From: Cellvibrio sp. KY-YJ-3
Lineage (GTDB): Bacteria > Pseudomonadota > Gammaproteobacteria > Pseudomonadales > Cellvibrionaceae
Reading direction: 5' to 3'
DNA: 64,000 nucleotides
Assembly (NCBI RefSeq): GCF_008806955.1
Contig: NZ_CP031727.1
Location: forward strand, 620,001-684,000
Shown here piece by piece: positions 10,101-18,074 of the stretch (position 1 is the first letter of the stretch; each line of letters opens with the position of its first letter). The position numbers and the translations under genes were made by a program. The notes under the pieces were generated by a model, which saw only the letters and a list, made by a program, of their open reading frames with translations, was not told the DNA's origin and searched no databases.

Positions 10101-10442
10101 GTGCCGCTGCAAGGCCAATCCAAAGACACCTTCAACATTGTCGCCATGTACGACAAAAATGACTGGTCGCTGCGGTTAGCCTACAACTGGCGCTCCAAGT
10201 ACCTGCTGACCACCCGCGATGTGATCAGTAAGTATCCACTGTGGAACGACGATTCAGGTTTCCTTGATGGCTCGGCGTTTTACAACATCAACGACAATGT
10301 GACCGTTGGCTTGCAGTTGACCAACATCGCCAATACCCAGACCAAAACCATCATGATTCTCGATGGCCAGGGCGCGGAAGCGGGTCGCTCATGGTTTGTA
10401 AATGACCGTCGTGCGGCGTTGATTCTCAAAGCCAACTTCTAA
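7134..10442 (+). CDS. TonB-dependent receptor (Xanthomonas/Caulobacter type)
   Basis: This 1102-residue outer-membrane receptor imports a ligand using TonB-ExbBD energy. A signal peptide ends near residue 38 (LTAPVLAQ), followed by a TonB-box-like stretch SLEEVVVTGVRA. The plug domain contains LPDRSVLEAMQRIPGVSIER, AAVIRGMNATRSEFNGR and GGIGGTVSLRTRKPF. The long beta-barrel ends in the terminal aromatic ALILKANF. These features are typical of the TIGR01782 subfamily, whose members in Cellvibrio-like bacteria often import oligosaccharides. No glycoside hydrolase or sugar transporter is adjacent, so the ligand cannot be named. The ATG follows GAGGTTAGCT. Confidence 0.9.
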   Translation: MLPHNPKQGHYAFNAAPVFHRSLLALCIMALTAPVLAQTGDNGSLEEVVVTGVRANLQNAQDIKRNANTVVDSISADDIGSLPDRSVLEAMQRIPGVSIERFASANDPDHFSVEGSAAVIRGMNATRSEFNGRDSFTANSGRGLSFQDVPPELMGGVDIYKNQTADMIEGGIGGTVSLRTRKPFDSNSRQIAVSADYSYGDMAEEWTPTVSALYSDRWETAAGEFGVLFNVADSSLTGMSNGIQSDAYVKYDAAVLPGAERFVGEDGKGTVWMPNGSNALMKTDERDRQGFATAIQWGNNDDTLLSTFQFMRSDAQLNWTEYAIKYQGGYYDEGAKQDIRRTRPLEGTEFEFDNDGIFLGGTLVDSDGWRAADGNTNRIPRAWGDDPVNIPQWGHFFSTDTRFKSTRTLVDDYAFNLKFTPNDNWEYSLDLQYIDATTEDDDVTVMMATHAMQDYDTRGSTPSLTLIEPWNGYRTNNPDIYASGFPGFSDDPAGDSNYFQDPTSYLWQSAMDHYERSEGDSLASRIDIKHTLDDSFITALSGGLRVAEREQTVRYSVYNWGGLGPRWQSDIYWADLEKVSGQEYTLVDWSDFHRGGVVTIPGNGMLHASPSLVKDVIKGRELLADAGSFVPANKRAGTTDYFTPSEIFVTKETNEAAYVKVDFGSDDYAMRFSGNLGLRYVRLERDAQGSVQYPDLVPDFAAPADMSLPLTAASVEAWATQASQALYDQGGYADLAAARTALMAMDSSRWASDPNNFLSNDERGFANNAFSVQNAIADYSTTLPSFNLKVELTDDLISRFAVAKAIALPDMEAVKSQANLSQIGLNIEQPEQDPNNPSAGGGILGAEVAGWRGSSGNPGLKPMESTQFDASLEWYFANVGSLTTTLFYKDLTNFFVYGTFARDFTNPVSGVTQTVEVEGTRNGGDGTMQGFEIAYQQFYDMLPAPWDGLGLQMNYTYIDASGVPNGGDGSADGFAGTANDTGARVDFDKVPLQGQSKDTFNIVAMYDKNDWSLRLAYNWRSKYLLTTRDVISKYPLWNDDSGFLDGSAFYNINDNVTVGLQLTNIANTQTKTIMILDGQGAEAGRSWFVNDRRAALILKANF

Positions 10443-10452
10443 CCCGCAATCC

Positions 10453-10474
10453 GGTTGCCCCTGACGGGGCAACC
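10453..10474. other. Hairpin downstream of the TonB receptor gene
   Basis: GGTTGCCCC (10453-10461) and GGGGCAACC (10466-10474) form a perfect 9-bp stem with a TGAC loop. No T-run follows, so it is more likely an RNA-stabilising element than the main terminator, which lies 23 bases further on. Confidence 0.6.
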
Positions 10475-10496
10475 CAAACAGGGTGTTAAAAAACAA

Positions 10497-10532
10497 AACC
10501 CCCGCCATGGCAACCATGGCGGGGGTTTTTCG
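10497..10532. terminator. Bidirectional rho-independent terminator
   Basis: AACCCCCGCCATGG (10497-10510) pairs with CCATGGCGGGGGTT (10514-10527) around a CAA loop. T-rich sequence follows on the plus strand, and A-rich sequence precedes it, giving U-rich RNA on the minus strand. It lies between the convergent receptor and cytochrome genes and can serve both. Confidence 0.9.
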
Positions 10533-10550
10533 TTCTAGCTAGGCGACAGC

Positions 10551-10964
10551 TTACTTGCTGTTTTCAACCATGTAATCCACGGCGCCTTTGATTTCATCAT
10601 CAGAACAGGCGGCACACATACCCTTGGCAGGCATAGCATTAAAACCACCAATCGCATGGGTGTAGAGGGTTTCCAAACCCTTGCCCGCCCGCGCAGTCCA
10701 ATCGGCAGCATCACCCAATTTAGGCGCGCCCATTACCCCGGCACCATGGCAGGTAGTGCAGAAGCTGCCGTATACGTCTTTACCTGACTTGGGGCCAGCA
10801 GCGGCTGCCGGCGCTGGTGCTGCGGCGCAATCATCGCCTGACATACAGCTGGTACCCACCGGAGCAATACGCGCCTTGATGTCATCTTCACTGTTGGCAA
10901 CAGCAGACGCCGCCACCAAACCTGCAACAAACAGAATTCCGAACAATTTTTTCATCTGGATCAC
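10551..10964 (-). CDS. Cytochrome c5 family periplasmic monohaem protein
   Basis: This 137-residue small electron carrier has a signal peptide (KKLFGILFVAGLVAASAVA). Haem c is attached through CTTCH, and the Met ligand is in NAMPAKG. The following CAAC pair is a hallmark disulfide of cytochrome c5. An Ala/Pro-rich linker (AAAPAPAAAAGPKSG) joins an N-terminal segment with its own two cysteines (CMSGDDC) to the haem domain. The GTG at 10964 is preferred because GAGGAAAACGCC precedes it, whereas the ATG three codons later is poorly spaced. A likely -10 box lies about 100 bp upstream. Confidence 0.88.
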   Translation of the reverse strand: MIQMKKLFGILFVAGLVAASAVANSEDDIKARIAPVGTSCMSGDDCAAAPAPAAAAGPKSGKDVYGSFCTTCHGAGVMGAPKLGDAADWTARAGKGLETLYTHAIGGFNAMPAKGMCAACSDDEIKGAVDYMVENSK

Positions 10965-11062
10965 GGCGTTTTCCTCGTTGGTATAAAGGCCGCTGAAGTT
11001 GCTTCAGCAAGGCCCAAGTAAAATCTGCCCCCGCGCATGGGGCTGGTTAAGCGTCGGCGCGC

Positions 11063-11068
11063 ATTATA
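11063..11068 (-). promoter_or_regulatory. -10 box of the cytochrome c5 gene
   Basis: The minus strand reads CGCTATAATGCGCGCC, with a perfect TATAAT and a GC-rich discriminator. The -35 region at suitable spacing (TCGCCT) is weak. The same TATAATGCGCG string occurs upstream of the exopolysaccharide operon at 49258-49263. Confidence 0.55.
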
Positions 11069-11215
11069 GCGGCAAATACCCACACAGGCGATGCCAGTAT
11101 TCGCCCCGGTACCCGGATGCCCAGGGCAATGATTTTATCTACCAATCGCAGCTGTTATGCTTATCGCCAGGATTTATACCTACTACTTATTACCTACTTC
11201 GGGATTTCGCCCACA

Positions 11216-13255
11216 ATGGAATATAACAGCGTCACCTTTGTCGCCTACTTTAGTGCGGCGGTGGTAGCCTCCCTACTCACCGGGACCTATCTCTTCCAGT
11301 TGCTGCGCGGGCAGAAAACCTGGGTTTTCCTCTGGGCGGCAGCGCTGCACACCATCCATTTGGGCGTGATTGCCCTTTCCTTTTCCGGTTACGAGATCCC
11401 GCTCTACCTGCTGATTATTTTTGAATACCTGCACTTTAATGCCTGGGTGTTCTGTATCTGGCTCAGCCTGCGACACAACAGCCATCGCCGCCAACTACCC
11501 GCCAGTCTGCAGCTGCTGTTCAGCGGCGGCTGGCCGATTACCGCGCTAGCGATCGCGATGTTGTTTATGCCCAATATGAACCAAGCCGGATTATCCATCT
11601 GGTTTGCCTTGGGGCTGGCGGTGATTGCGCTGGTAAGCGTTGAGCAGCTCTACCGCTTTGCGGCCGAAAATGATCGCCAGATCAAACTGTTGTGCATGAA
11701 CCTCGCCGCCATTTTCCTCTACGATATTTACCTGTTTACCCATGCGCTGATTTTCAAGGGGCTCGATCCCATGCTCTGGCAGTCGCGCGCAGCGGTTTCC
11801 ATCGCCACCTGCTTATTTATGGCACTGGGCGGAATTTTGCTGCTCCAGCGCACTGACCGCCCTGCCAACTTTAATTTATCGCGTCCGATTGCCTTCTATA
11901 CCACCTCATTAGTGGGTGTGGGCATTTTGATCACCGTGTTGTCGCTCGGCGGTTACTATGTCCGTTTATACGGCGGCAACTGGGGAACGGTTTTCTACAG
12001 CTTGTTATTAGTGGGCGCCGTACTACTGATTGCCACGGTGTTTATTTCCAGCCGCATTCGCATGAAACTGTCGGTGCTGATCAATAAACACCTGTTCCGC
12101 TATAAATACGACTATCGCAACGAATGGTTGCGTTTGATTAACTATCTCGCCCAACCCGCCGAAGCCAGTGAAGTCAACCAGCGCGCCTTTTATGCCGTCG
12201 CCTCCACGACCAAAGCACCCGGTGGCGCTATCTGGCTGCAGAAACAGGGCTTTTACGAGCCCGTCTATCGCACCAACCTGCCCAATTACGTGACGCTGCA
12301 AGAAGAACCGGTCGACAGCCCGTTTTGCCGCGCATTTATCGACTCCGAATGGGTGTTTATCCCCGACAGTGGCGACAACAAAGCCCTCAGCCAACACAAT
12401 GAGTTACTGCCGCACTGGGCACACAATATTCCCGATCTCTGGCTACTATTCCCGCTAATTGTGGGCGAAGAGCTGGTGGGCTTTATGGCACTTACCAAAC
12501 CGGCGGGCGATCAAACCCTGACCTGGGAAGATCTGGATCTGCTCAAAACCATGGGGCGTCAAATCGGCAGCTACCTGAAACGACATCAGCAGGCGGAGCA
12601 GTTGGTGGAAGGGCGCCAGTTTGATACCTACAACAAACTCGTAGCCTTTATTATTCACGACCTGAACAACCTTATCGCCCAGCAGGCACTTGTGGTGCGC
12701 AACGCCGAAAAACACAAAGGCAATCCGGCGTTTTTTGAAGATGCCATCAAAACCATCAGCAACTCTGTCGACCGCATGAACAACCTGCTCAAAAAACTGC
12801 GCCGCGACGAGTCGGATCTGGTCAAACGGCTATCGATTCTGGAAGTCGTAAACCAGGCAGTTAGTGAATGCCAGCGCGCCAAACTCACTGCCGATATTGA
12901 ACCCACCACCCGCACCCTCAATGCTGATCAGGTGCGGTTAGTGATGACTATCACCAACTTCATCAAAAACGCGCTCGAGGCCACGCCAGACGATGGCCGG
13001 GTTCATGTTACACTGCGCGTCAATAACGACTGGGCCACAGTTATTATCGAAGACAACGGCTCAGGCATGGATTGGGATTTTATCCACAACCGCTTATTCA
13101 AACCCTTTGAAACCACTAAATCCGGTAAAGGTATGGGAATCGGGGTTTACCTGTCGCGGGAATACATCAGCGAACTGAGCGGCACCCTCAACGTCGCCAG
13201 TGAGCCAGGCGAAGGCACCACCATCACCATCACACTCCCACTGAACAAGGATTAA
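11216..13255 (+). CDS. prsK: PEP-CTERM/XrtA-system histidine kinase PrsK
   Basis: This 679-residue membrane sensor kinase pairs with PrsR. The N-terminal part (residues 1-290) has about eight hydrophobic helices. A GAF-like cytoplasmic domain follows (roughly 310-460), then the phosphoacceptor His481 in FIIHDLNNLIAQQ and an ATPase domain with NFIKNALEATP, DNGSGMDW and GKGMGIGVYLSREYI. This matches the XrtA-associated PrsK family, known from exosortase A genomes. The ATG at 11216 is chosen because the hydrophobic segment starts directly after it; the longer frame adds a non-conserved leader. It is nine bases before prsR, so the two are co-transcribed. The signal sensed is unknown. Confidence 0.9.
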   Translation: MEYNSVTFVAYFSAAVVASLLTGTYLFQLLRGQKTWVFLWAAALHTIHLGVIALSFSGYEIPLYLLIIFEYLHFNAWVFCIWLSLRHNSHRRQLPASLQLLFSGGWPITALAIAMLFMPNMNQAGLSIWFALGLAVIALVSVEQLYRFAAENDRQIKLLCMNLAAIFLYDIYLFTHALIFKGLDPMLWQSRAAVSIATCLFMALGGILLLQRTDRPANFNLSRPIAFYTTSLVGVGILITVLSLGGYYVRLYGGNWGTVFYSLLLVGAVLLIATVFISSRIRMKLSVLINKHLFRYKYDYRNEWLRLINYLAQPAEASEVNQRAFYAVASTTKAPGGAIWLQKQGFYEPVYRTNLPNYVTLQEEPVDSPFCRAFIDSEWVFIPDSGDNKALSQHNELLPHWAHNIPDLWLLFPLIVGEELVGFMALTKPAGDQTLTWEDLDLLKTMGRQIGSYLKRHQQAEQLVEGRQFDTYNKLVAFIIHDLNNLIAQQALVVRNAEKHKGNPAFFEDAIKTISNSVDRMNNLLKKLRRDESDLVKRLSILEVVNQAVSECQRAKLTADIEPTTRTLNADQVRLVMTITNFIKNALEATPDDGRVHVTLRVNNDWATVIIEDNGSGMDWDFIHNRLFKPFETTKSGKGMGIGVYLSREYISELSGTLNVASEPGEGTTITITLPLNKD

Positions 13256-13264
13256 CGGGGCCGC

Positions 13265-14662
13265 ATGAGTAAAACAACTGCATCCAAACCTATTCTGCTA
13301 ATCGTAGAAGACGACGCGGGCTTGCAAAGCCAATTGCGCTGGCACTTTGATCAGTACGAAACCGTGGTTGCCGACAACCGCCAGGACGCTATTGCCGCCA
13401 TGCGTCTGCATGAAGCGTCGGTAGTGATTCAGGATCTCGGCTTGCCCCCGGACGAAGACGGTGTCGATGAAGGCTTCAAGTGCATTCAGGACATACTCCG
13501 CATCTCCCCCAACACTAAAATTATCGTAATGACGGGGAAAACCGACCGCGATAACGCCCTGCGCGCCGTTGCCATGGGCGCCTACGACTTCTACCAAAAG
13601 CCGGTCGACCCCAACACCCTGGATTTGATTGTGCAGCGCGCCTTCCACATTTTTGAGTTGGAGGACTACAACCGCCGTCTGAATCTGTCGCAACAGGAAC
13701 CATTGGAAGGGCTAATCACTAACGACCCCCAACTACTCAAGATTTGTCGCCAACTGGAAAAAATATCGCCCACCACCGTTACTTGCACCCTGCTGGGTGA
13801 AAGTGGCACAGGCAAAGAAGTTTTGGCGCGCGCTATTCACCAACTCAGCCCGCGCAAGACCAAGCGATTTGTAGCTATTAACTGCGCGGCAGTGCCGGAA
13901 AACCTGATCGAAAGCGAACTCTTTGGCTATGAAAAAGGCGCTTTCACCGGCGCGAATAAAACTACGTTAGGCAAAGTGGAAACCGCTAATGAGGGCACCC
14001 TGTTTCTGGATGAAATCGGTGATATGCCACTCAACCTGCAAGCTAAACTGCTGCGTTTTTTACAGGAGCGCGTGATCGAGCGGGTTGGCGGGCGCAGTGA
14101 GATCCCGGTGGATGTGCGTGTGATCTGCGCTACCAACAAAGATCTCGAAGCCATGGTTAAAGCGGGCAGCTTCCGCGAGGATTTGTTCTATCGCATCTGT
14201 GAAATGACCGTAAATATCCCCCCCTTACGTAACCGCTTGGGGGACAAAGTACTACTCGCGCGCCACTTCAAACTCAAGTTCGCGAAGGAGCACGGCCAGA
14301 ACGTCACTGGCTTCACTCCCGATGCTATTGCCGCCATCGAAAATTACAACTGGCCGGGCAATATCCGCGAAATGGAAAATAAAATAAAACGCGCTGTGAT
14401 CATGGCGGATGGCAAATATGTGACGCGCGAAGATTTAGGTTTGGCTGAGGCAGGAGAACTCTCACTCAACTTGCGCCATGTCCGCCAGGAAGCCGAGCGC
14501 GGCGCGATTCTGCGCGCCCTGAGCATGACCGATAACAACATCTCTGCCGCCGCCAAATTGCTGGGAATCACCCGCCCTACTTTCTACGACCTGATTAAGA
14601 AATACGACATGAATGTGGTGGCAGCAGTACACCTTGATGACACAGACCCGAGCAGCGAATAG
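13265..14662 (+). CDS. prsR: PEP-CTERM/XrtA-system sigma-54 response regulator PrsR
   Basis: This 465-residue activator has an NtrC-like layout: a receiver domain with acidic pocket EDD15-17 and phosphoacceptor Asp57, a sigma-54 AAA+ domain, and a Fis-type helix-turn-helix at the C-terminus (AAKLLGITRPTFYDLIKKYDM). Walker A GESGTGKE is at 178-185, the sigma-54 contact loop GAFTGA is at 225-230, and GTLFLDEIGD follows. With the adjacent PrsK this is the PrsK/PrsR pair of exosortase A systems, in which sigma-54 activates PEP-CTERM genes. A -24/-12 element upstream of the PEP-CTERM gene 2.6 kb away is a likely target. Confidence 0.93.
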   Translation: MSKTTASKPILLIVEDDAGLQSQLRWHFDQYETVVADNRQDAIAAMRLHEASVVIQDLGLPPDEDGVDEGFKCIQDILRISPNTKIIVMTGKTDRDNALRAVAMGAYDFYQKPVDPNTLDLIVQRAFHIFELEDYNRRLNLSQQEPLEGLITNDPQLLKICRQLEKISPTTVTCTLLGESGTGKEVLARAIHQLSPRKTKRFVAINCAAVPENLIESELFGYEKGAFTGANKTTLGKVETANEGTLFLDEIGDMPLNLQAKLLRFLQERVIERVGGRSEIPVDVRVICATNKDLEAMVKAGSFREDLFYRICEMTVNIPPLRNRLGDKVLLARHFKLKFAKEHGQNVTGFTPDAIAAIENYNWPGNIREMENKIKRAVIMADGKYVTREDLGLAEAGELSLNLRHVRQEAERGAILRALSMTDNNISAAAKLLGITRPTFYDLIKKYDMNVVAAVHLDDTDPSSE

Positions 14663-14902
14663 GGTTGCCCCCAGCACCGATATAATCAAAAGATATATAA
14701 ATTACCGTTATACACAGAACCAATTATCTCAATATGGATCGACCATTTCGCTTTATGAAAAAAAACTCCCCATCAAGGTCATGGCACCCCCGTGATCCTG
14801 CTAAATGTGACACCTCGCCGTAAAGCCGCGCGATACAAGCCTTTACCCGCTGCATCCAATCGATGATTCCACTAAGCACACACGCTTTTTCAGGTAGTTA
14901 GA

Positions 14903-16021
14903 ATGATTTTTAGCTTCAAGAAATATTGTACTTTTGAGTTTGCTATCACCGGCTTACTAACAATCATCCTAACCGGTTGCGGCGGAGGTGGCTCCGAGGG
15001 TAGTAATACACAGGGAAACAGCAATAGCAGCATCCCGACAGCTCTACCCAGCTCTACCCCAGTGGTAGTGGCTTCCTCTGTGCCGATAAGTAGTTCAGCA
15101 CCCTCAAGCAGTAGTTTGGCGATAAGCGTAACAACCAGCAGCAGCGCACCAAGCAGCACCCCGATACAGGCTACCAAGTCGTCATCACCACAATCGAGCT
15201 TTTCAAGTTCATCAATAGATAACAATCAGCCAATTGATGATGAGCCACCCCCACTGCAAGATGATGAGCACTATGAGGACTTACCCCCCAGCGCCCCCAG
15301 AGCGCTACGAGCCGATATAATTTCAGCCGACGGTGCAGTTCTCAGCTGGAATAAATCTACAGACGACACAGGGCTCGCTCGCTACGAGATTCGTCGAAAC
15401 GACGCTTTAATTGGTACCAGCGTCGCCAATAATCTCCGTTTTGAAGATACGGGCCTGAAAGCAAATACCTATTACACTTATACTCTGAGAGCCGTTGATG
15501 TAGCTGGAAATAGATCAAGTCTCTCAGAGGCACTGATAGTAAGGACTAACGAAAAAGTTGCCAGCACCAGCTCGAAGTCAATGAACACAAGCTCTTCCAG
15601 CACCCAACCAACTAGTTCAAGCTCGGTAAGTAGCAGTTCATCACATCACACGAGCAGCAGTAGCAGTAGCAGTAAAGCTCCAGACTCAAGCTCTGCCAGC
15701 TCAAATACGAGCAGTTCCTTTGGTTACTCTAGCAGTGCATTGCAAAGCTCAAGCTATGCAAGTAGTAGCGTAGGTGTACGTGTTAGCTGGGTCACTCCGA
15801 CCCAAAGGGAGAATGGAGAGTATCTTGAATTTAATGAAATTGGAGGCTACGAAATTCTCTATCGGCCATCAAATAGCAACGCTTACGTAAAAGAAATTAT
15901 CACAGATACGGATACCACACATTACGAAAGGAGTGATATTGGTGCGGATACTATTTTTCAGATAGCAGTATTCGACAAAAATGGACTTTACAGCAGATAT
16001 TTGCAATTAATCCCTGAATAA
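14903..16021 (+). CDS. Polyserine-linker lipoprotein with two fibronectin-III-like domains
   Basis: This 372-residue predicted outer-membrane or surface lipoprotein has the lipobox LTGC with Cys26. A Ser/Pro-rich linker (about 31-110) leads to a fibronectin-III-like domain (about 128-216; PSAPRALRAD, VLSWNKSTDDTGLARYEI, TYTLRAVDVAGN). A second polyserine stretch (about 222-290) precedes another such domain (291-372). No catalytic domain is present. Polyserine linkers are common in carbohydrate-active proteins of Cellvibrio and Saccharophagus. Its place between prsR and the PEP-CTERM gene suggests a surface or matrix role, but function is not established. A weak CAGG ribosome binding site precedes the ATG. 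Confidence 0.75.
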   Translation: MIFSFKKYCTFEFAITGLLTIILTGCGGGGSEGSNTQGNSNSSIPTALPSSTPVVVASSVPISSSAPSSSSLAISVTTSSSAPSSTPIQATKSSSPQSSFSSSSIDNNQPIDDEPPPLQDDEHYEDLPPSAPRALRADIISADGAVLSWNKSTDDTGLARYEIRRNDALIGTSVANNLRFEDTGLKANTYYTYTLRAVDVAGNRSSLSEALIVRTNEKVASTSSKSMNTSSSSTQPTSSSSVSSSSSHHTSSSSSSSKAPDSSSASSNTSSSFGYSSSALQSSSYASSSVGVRVSWVTPTQRENGEYLEFNEIGGYEILYRPSNSNAYVKEIITDTDTTHYERSDIGADTIFQIAVFDKNGLYSRYLQLIPE

Positions 16022-16094
16022 AACACATAAACCTAGTCGAATTGATAATTCATACTTGATAATCAGCGCCCGAAATCTCTCTTAAGGAAGTCAC

Positions 16095-17135
16095 ATGAGG
16101 TTACAGGCGCTCGATTTACTCCGATTTATTGCCGCACTGGCAGTAGTGCTCTATCACTACACAGCACAACCAAACCCTACATTCCCTCAAATAGCCCAAT
16201 TCACGCAATTTGGTTATTTGGGTGTGCCACTGTTTTTCATGATAAGCGGCTTTGTAATTGCAGCATCAGCAGAGCGTCGCTCACCCCTGATATTCATGAT
16301 TTCGCGCGCCGCACGACTGTATCCCGCTTTTTGGATAGGCGTATTATTTACCACGACGATAATGTTCGCGCTGGGAGCATCGACACCAAGTACTACAGAT
16401 ATTCTTCTTAACTTGACCATGCTCAATGATTACGTAGGCGTTAACAATATCGATGGCGTCTATTGGACGCTGCAAGTAGAACTTAAATTCTACGGCTGCA
16501 TATTTTTATTGATGATATTTAGGTTATTTACCCGCTATTCGTTGTGGTTACCGATTTGGCTGGCTATCACCTTAAGCTATTTGCTATTCGGCCAACCATC
16601 CAAAATGGGTTGGGTTATTAACCCAGGTTATTCCTGTTACTTCATCTCGGGTATCTGTCTGTATCTGCTCTGGAATCAGAAGCACACCCCGGTTACCAAT
16701 GCTACATTGATCATTTCAAGCTTACTCTGCAGCTACCAAAGCTATCATCAAGCAGCGGGGTTCATGCACTCCAGCGAACCTTATGAGTGGGTAATCGCCG
16801 CGATTATTGCCGGGATTTTTCATGGTTTTTTTCTATTGATCGCCCTAAGCAAATTTACATTGTCATCACTTAATATCTACACCATTCTGGGCGGGCTAAC
16901 CTACCCCCTCTACTTACTCCACAATCACGCCGGAAAATTATTAATTGATTGGTTGAAACCTCAACTCAACGAGCCAGTGACAATCCTTGTCACTACCGCA
17001 ATTATGCTCATTCTGTCGTACCTGATTTATCGATTTATAGAACCCAAGGGCGCCAAGTGGGTTAAAACACGCCTCGAGCAGCTTTTTGCTATTACTCGCG
17101 ACACCCCATCAAAAGCTCTAGACAGAAATGCCTAA
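16095..17135 (+). CDS. OafA/YrhL-type membrane O-acyltransferase
   Basis: This 346-residue protein of the acyltransferase-3 family has about ten hydrophobic helices. The N-terminus carries the catalytic-type His in VVLYHYT, then PLFFMISGFVIA and RAARLYPAFW, all family signatures. These enzymes acylate (usually acetylate) polysaccharides or lipid-linked sugars across the inner membrane. Placement between a surface lipoprotein and a PEP-CTERM gene, close to the exopolysaccharide locus, suggests it modifies the extracellular polysaccharide. AAGGA precedes the ATG at good spacing. Confidence 0.85.
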   Translation: MRLQALDLLRFIAALAVVLYHYTAQPNPTFPQIAQFTQFGYLGVPLFFMISGFVIAASAERRSPLIFMISRAARLYPAFWIGVLFTTTIMFALGASTPSTTDILLNLTMLNDYVGVNNIDGVYWTLQVELKFYGCIFLLMIFRLFTRYSLWLPIWLAITLSYLLFGQPSKMGWVINPGYSCYFISGICLYLLWNQKHTPVTNATLIISSLLCSYQSYHQAAGFMHSSEPYEWVIAAIIAGIFHGFFLLIALSKFTLSSLNIYTILGGLTYPLYLLHNHAGKLLIDWLKPQLNEPVTILVTTAIMLILSYLIYRFIEPKGAKWVKTRLEQLFAITRDTPSKALDRNA

Positions 17136-17239
17136 CCTGCATCAATCAACCTGCAAACCAGTCGAAAAAATTTACATCCGCTGTCGTCATAAAACGCATA
17201 TTTATGTATATATGTTTGATTTTATTGAATTTAATAGTG

Positions 17240-17257
17240 TAGGCACGATTTCTGCTT
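17240..17257 (+). promoter_or_regulatory. Sigma-54 type -24/-12 promoter of the PEP-CTERM gene
   Basis: AGGCACGATTTCTGCTTT has GG at 17242-17243 and GC at 17254-17255, exactly 10 bases apart. GGCACG matches the -24 consensus and CTGC the -12. The predicted start near 17267 gives a leader of about 55 nt before the ATG at 17322. The encoded PrsR protein is the obvious candidate activator. Upstream binding sites could not be defined. Confidence 0.75.
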
Positions 17258-17321
17258 TAACCGCATGCAGCTTAGGCTACTTTAAAATCACTCATTGGTA
17301 ACACATTAAAGGATGACCCTC

Positions 17322-18014
17322 ATGAAACTTATTAAATTTGCAGCGGCAGCGCTTTTAGCTCTGAGCTCATTGAGCGCGAGCGCAAGCTTGATTTCAGTTG
17401 TTGATAGCGGTAGCAGTGCATATGCTCCTGATATCGATGCATACACCAACAACAACTTCACTACCCCAGGTTATGTCACACCAGATACCTACACTATCGC
17501 TGGTAGCCTTAAAGCTAACGCCAAACTGGCAGTGACCTACTACTACTTGGGTCAAGAGTCTAGCTGGAACAATGTTTTCTCTGTTCCTGGAGACGCCGAA
17601 GCACCATTGAAGCTGTCTAATAAAGGCACTATTACTACTTATGTAGAAAAAGATGCTCTGTTCGACTTCCTTTTCACCACTTATGTACCACCAACTTCTG
17701 TGCTGCCAGCTCATAACTTGAGCGTAAGCAATGCTCAAGGTGCCACTCTCGGTACCAACAACAGAGTGTATTCTTTTGCAGTTGCTCTAAACGCCATGTT
17801 TACCGGTCAGGGTCCTAATGCTAAGGCAGCTCATGCTGGCAGCTACGACGCAATTCTGTTCCTTGATGATACAGGTCCTTATGTTGGTGATGACGACAAC
17901 CACGATGACCTGTTGATTGGTGTTCGCGTCACAGCAGTTCCAGAACCAACTACTCTGCTCTTGATGAGCATGGGCTTGCTTGGTTTGTTTGGTGCGCGTC
18001 GCCTGAAAGCTTAA
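17322..18014 (+). CDS. PEP-CTERM sorting-domain protein (exosortase substrate)
   Basis: This 230-residue secreted protein has a signal peptide ending near SASAS and a classic C-terminal sorting signal. The signal comprises the VPEPTT motif, a hydrophobic helix LLLMSMGLLGLFG and the basic end ARRLKA. Exosortase is expected to cleave at the PEP region after export. The mature region has no cysteine, is rich in Thr, Asn and Asp, and has an acidic segment before the sorting signal (DDTGPYVGDDDNHDD). No enzymatic motif is visible. The ATG at 17322 follows AAAGGATG at proper spacing, better than an in-frame ATG nine bases upstream. A -24/-12 promoter and a strong terminator make it a single-gene unit. 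Confidence 0.93.
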   Translation: MKLIKFAAAALLALSSLSASASLISVVDSGSSAYAPDIDAYTNNNFTTPGYVTPDTYTIAGSLKANAKLAVTYYYLGQESSWNNVFSVPGDAEAPLKLSNKGTITTYVEKDALFDFLFTTYVPPTSVLPAHNLSVSNAQGATLGTNNRVYSFAVALNAMFTGQGPNAKAAHAGSYDAILFLDDTGPYVGDDDNHDDLLIGVRVTAVPEPTTLLLMSMGLLGLFGARRLKA

Positions 18015-18030
18015 TTAGCCTTCAAAGCAT

Positions 18031-18061
18031 AAAAAAACCCAGTGTTAAGCTGGGTTTTTTT
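18031..18061. terminator. Bidirectional terminator between the PEP-CTERM gene and the exopolysaccharide operon
   Basis: AAAAAAACCCAG pairs with CTGGGTTTTTTT around a TGTTAAG loop. It has T-runs on both strands and sits between the convergent 3' ends, so it can end both transcripts. Confidence 0.9.
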
Positions 18062-18074
18062 ATGGGTGCAATCT

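Noticed and set aside
14780-14800. TGGCACCCCCGTGATCCTGC as a sigma-54 promoter for the lipoprotein gene
   Set aside because: The -24 half matches, but GC is not at the required 10-base spacing.
15031-15780. Serine-rich repeats as a possible CRISPR or DNA repeat array
   Set aside because: The repeats are irregular AGC/AGT/TCA serine codons in an open reading frame encoding polyserine linkers.
17406-17413. GCGGTAGC resembling an ops/JUMPStart element
   Set aside because: It lies within the PEP-CTERM coding region, is too short, and is not upstream of a polysaccharide operon.
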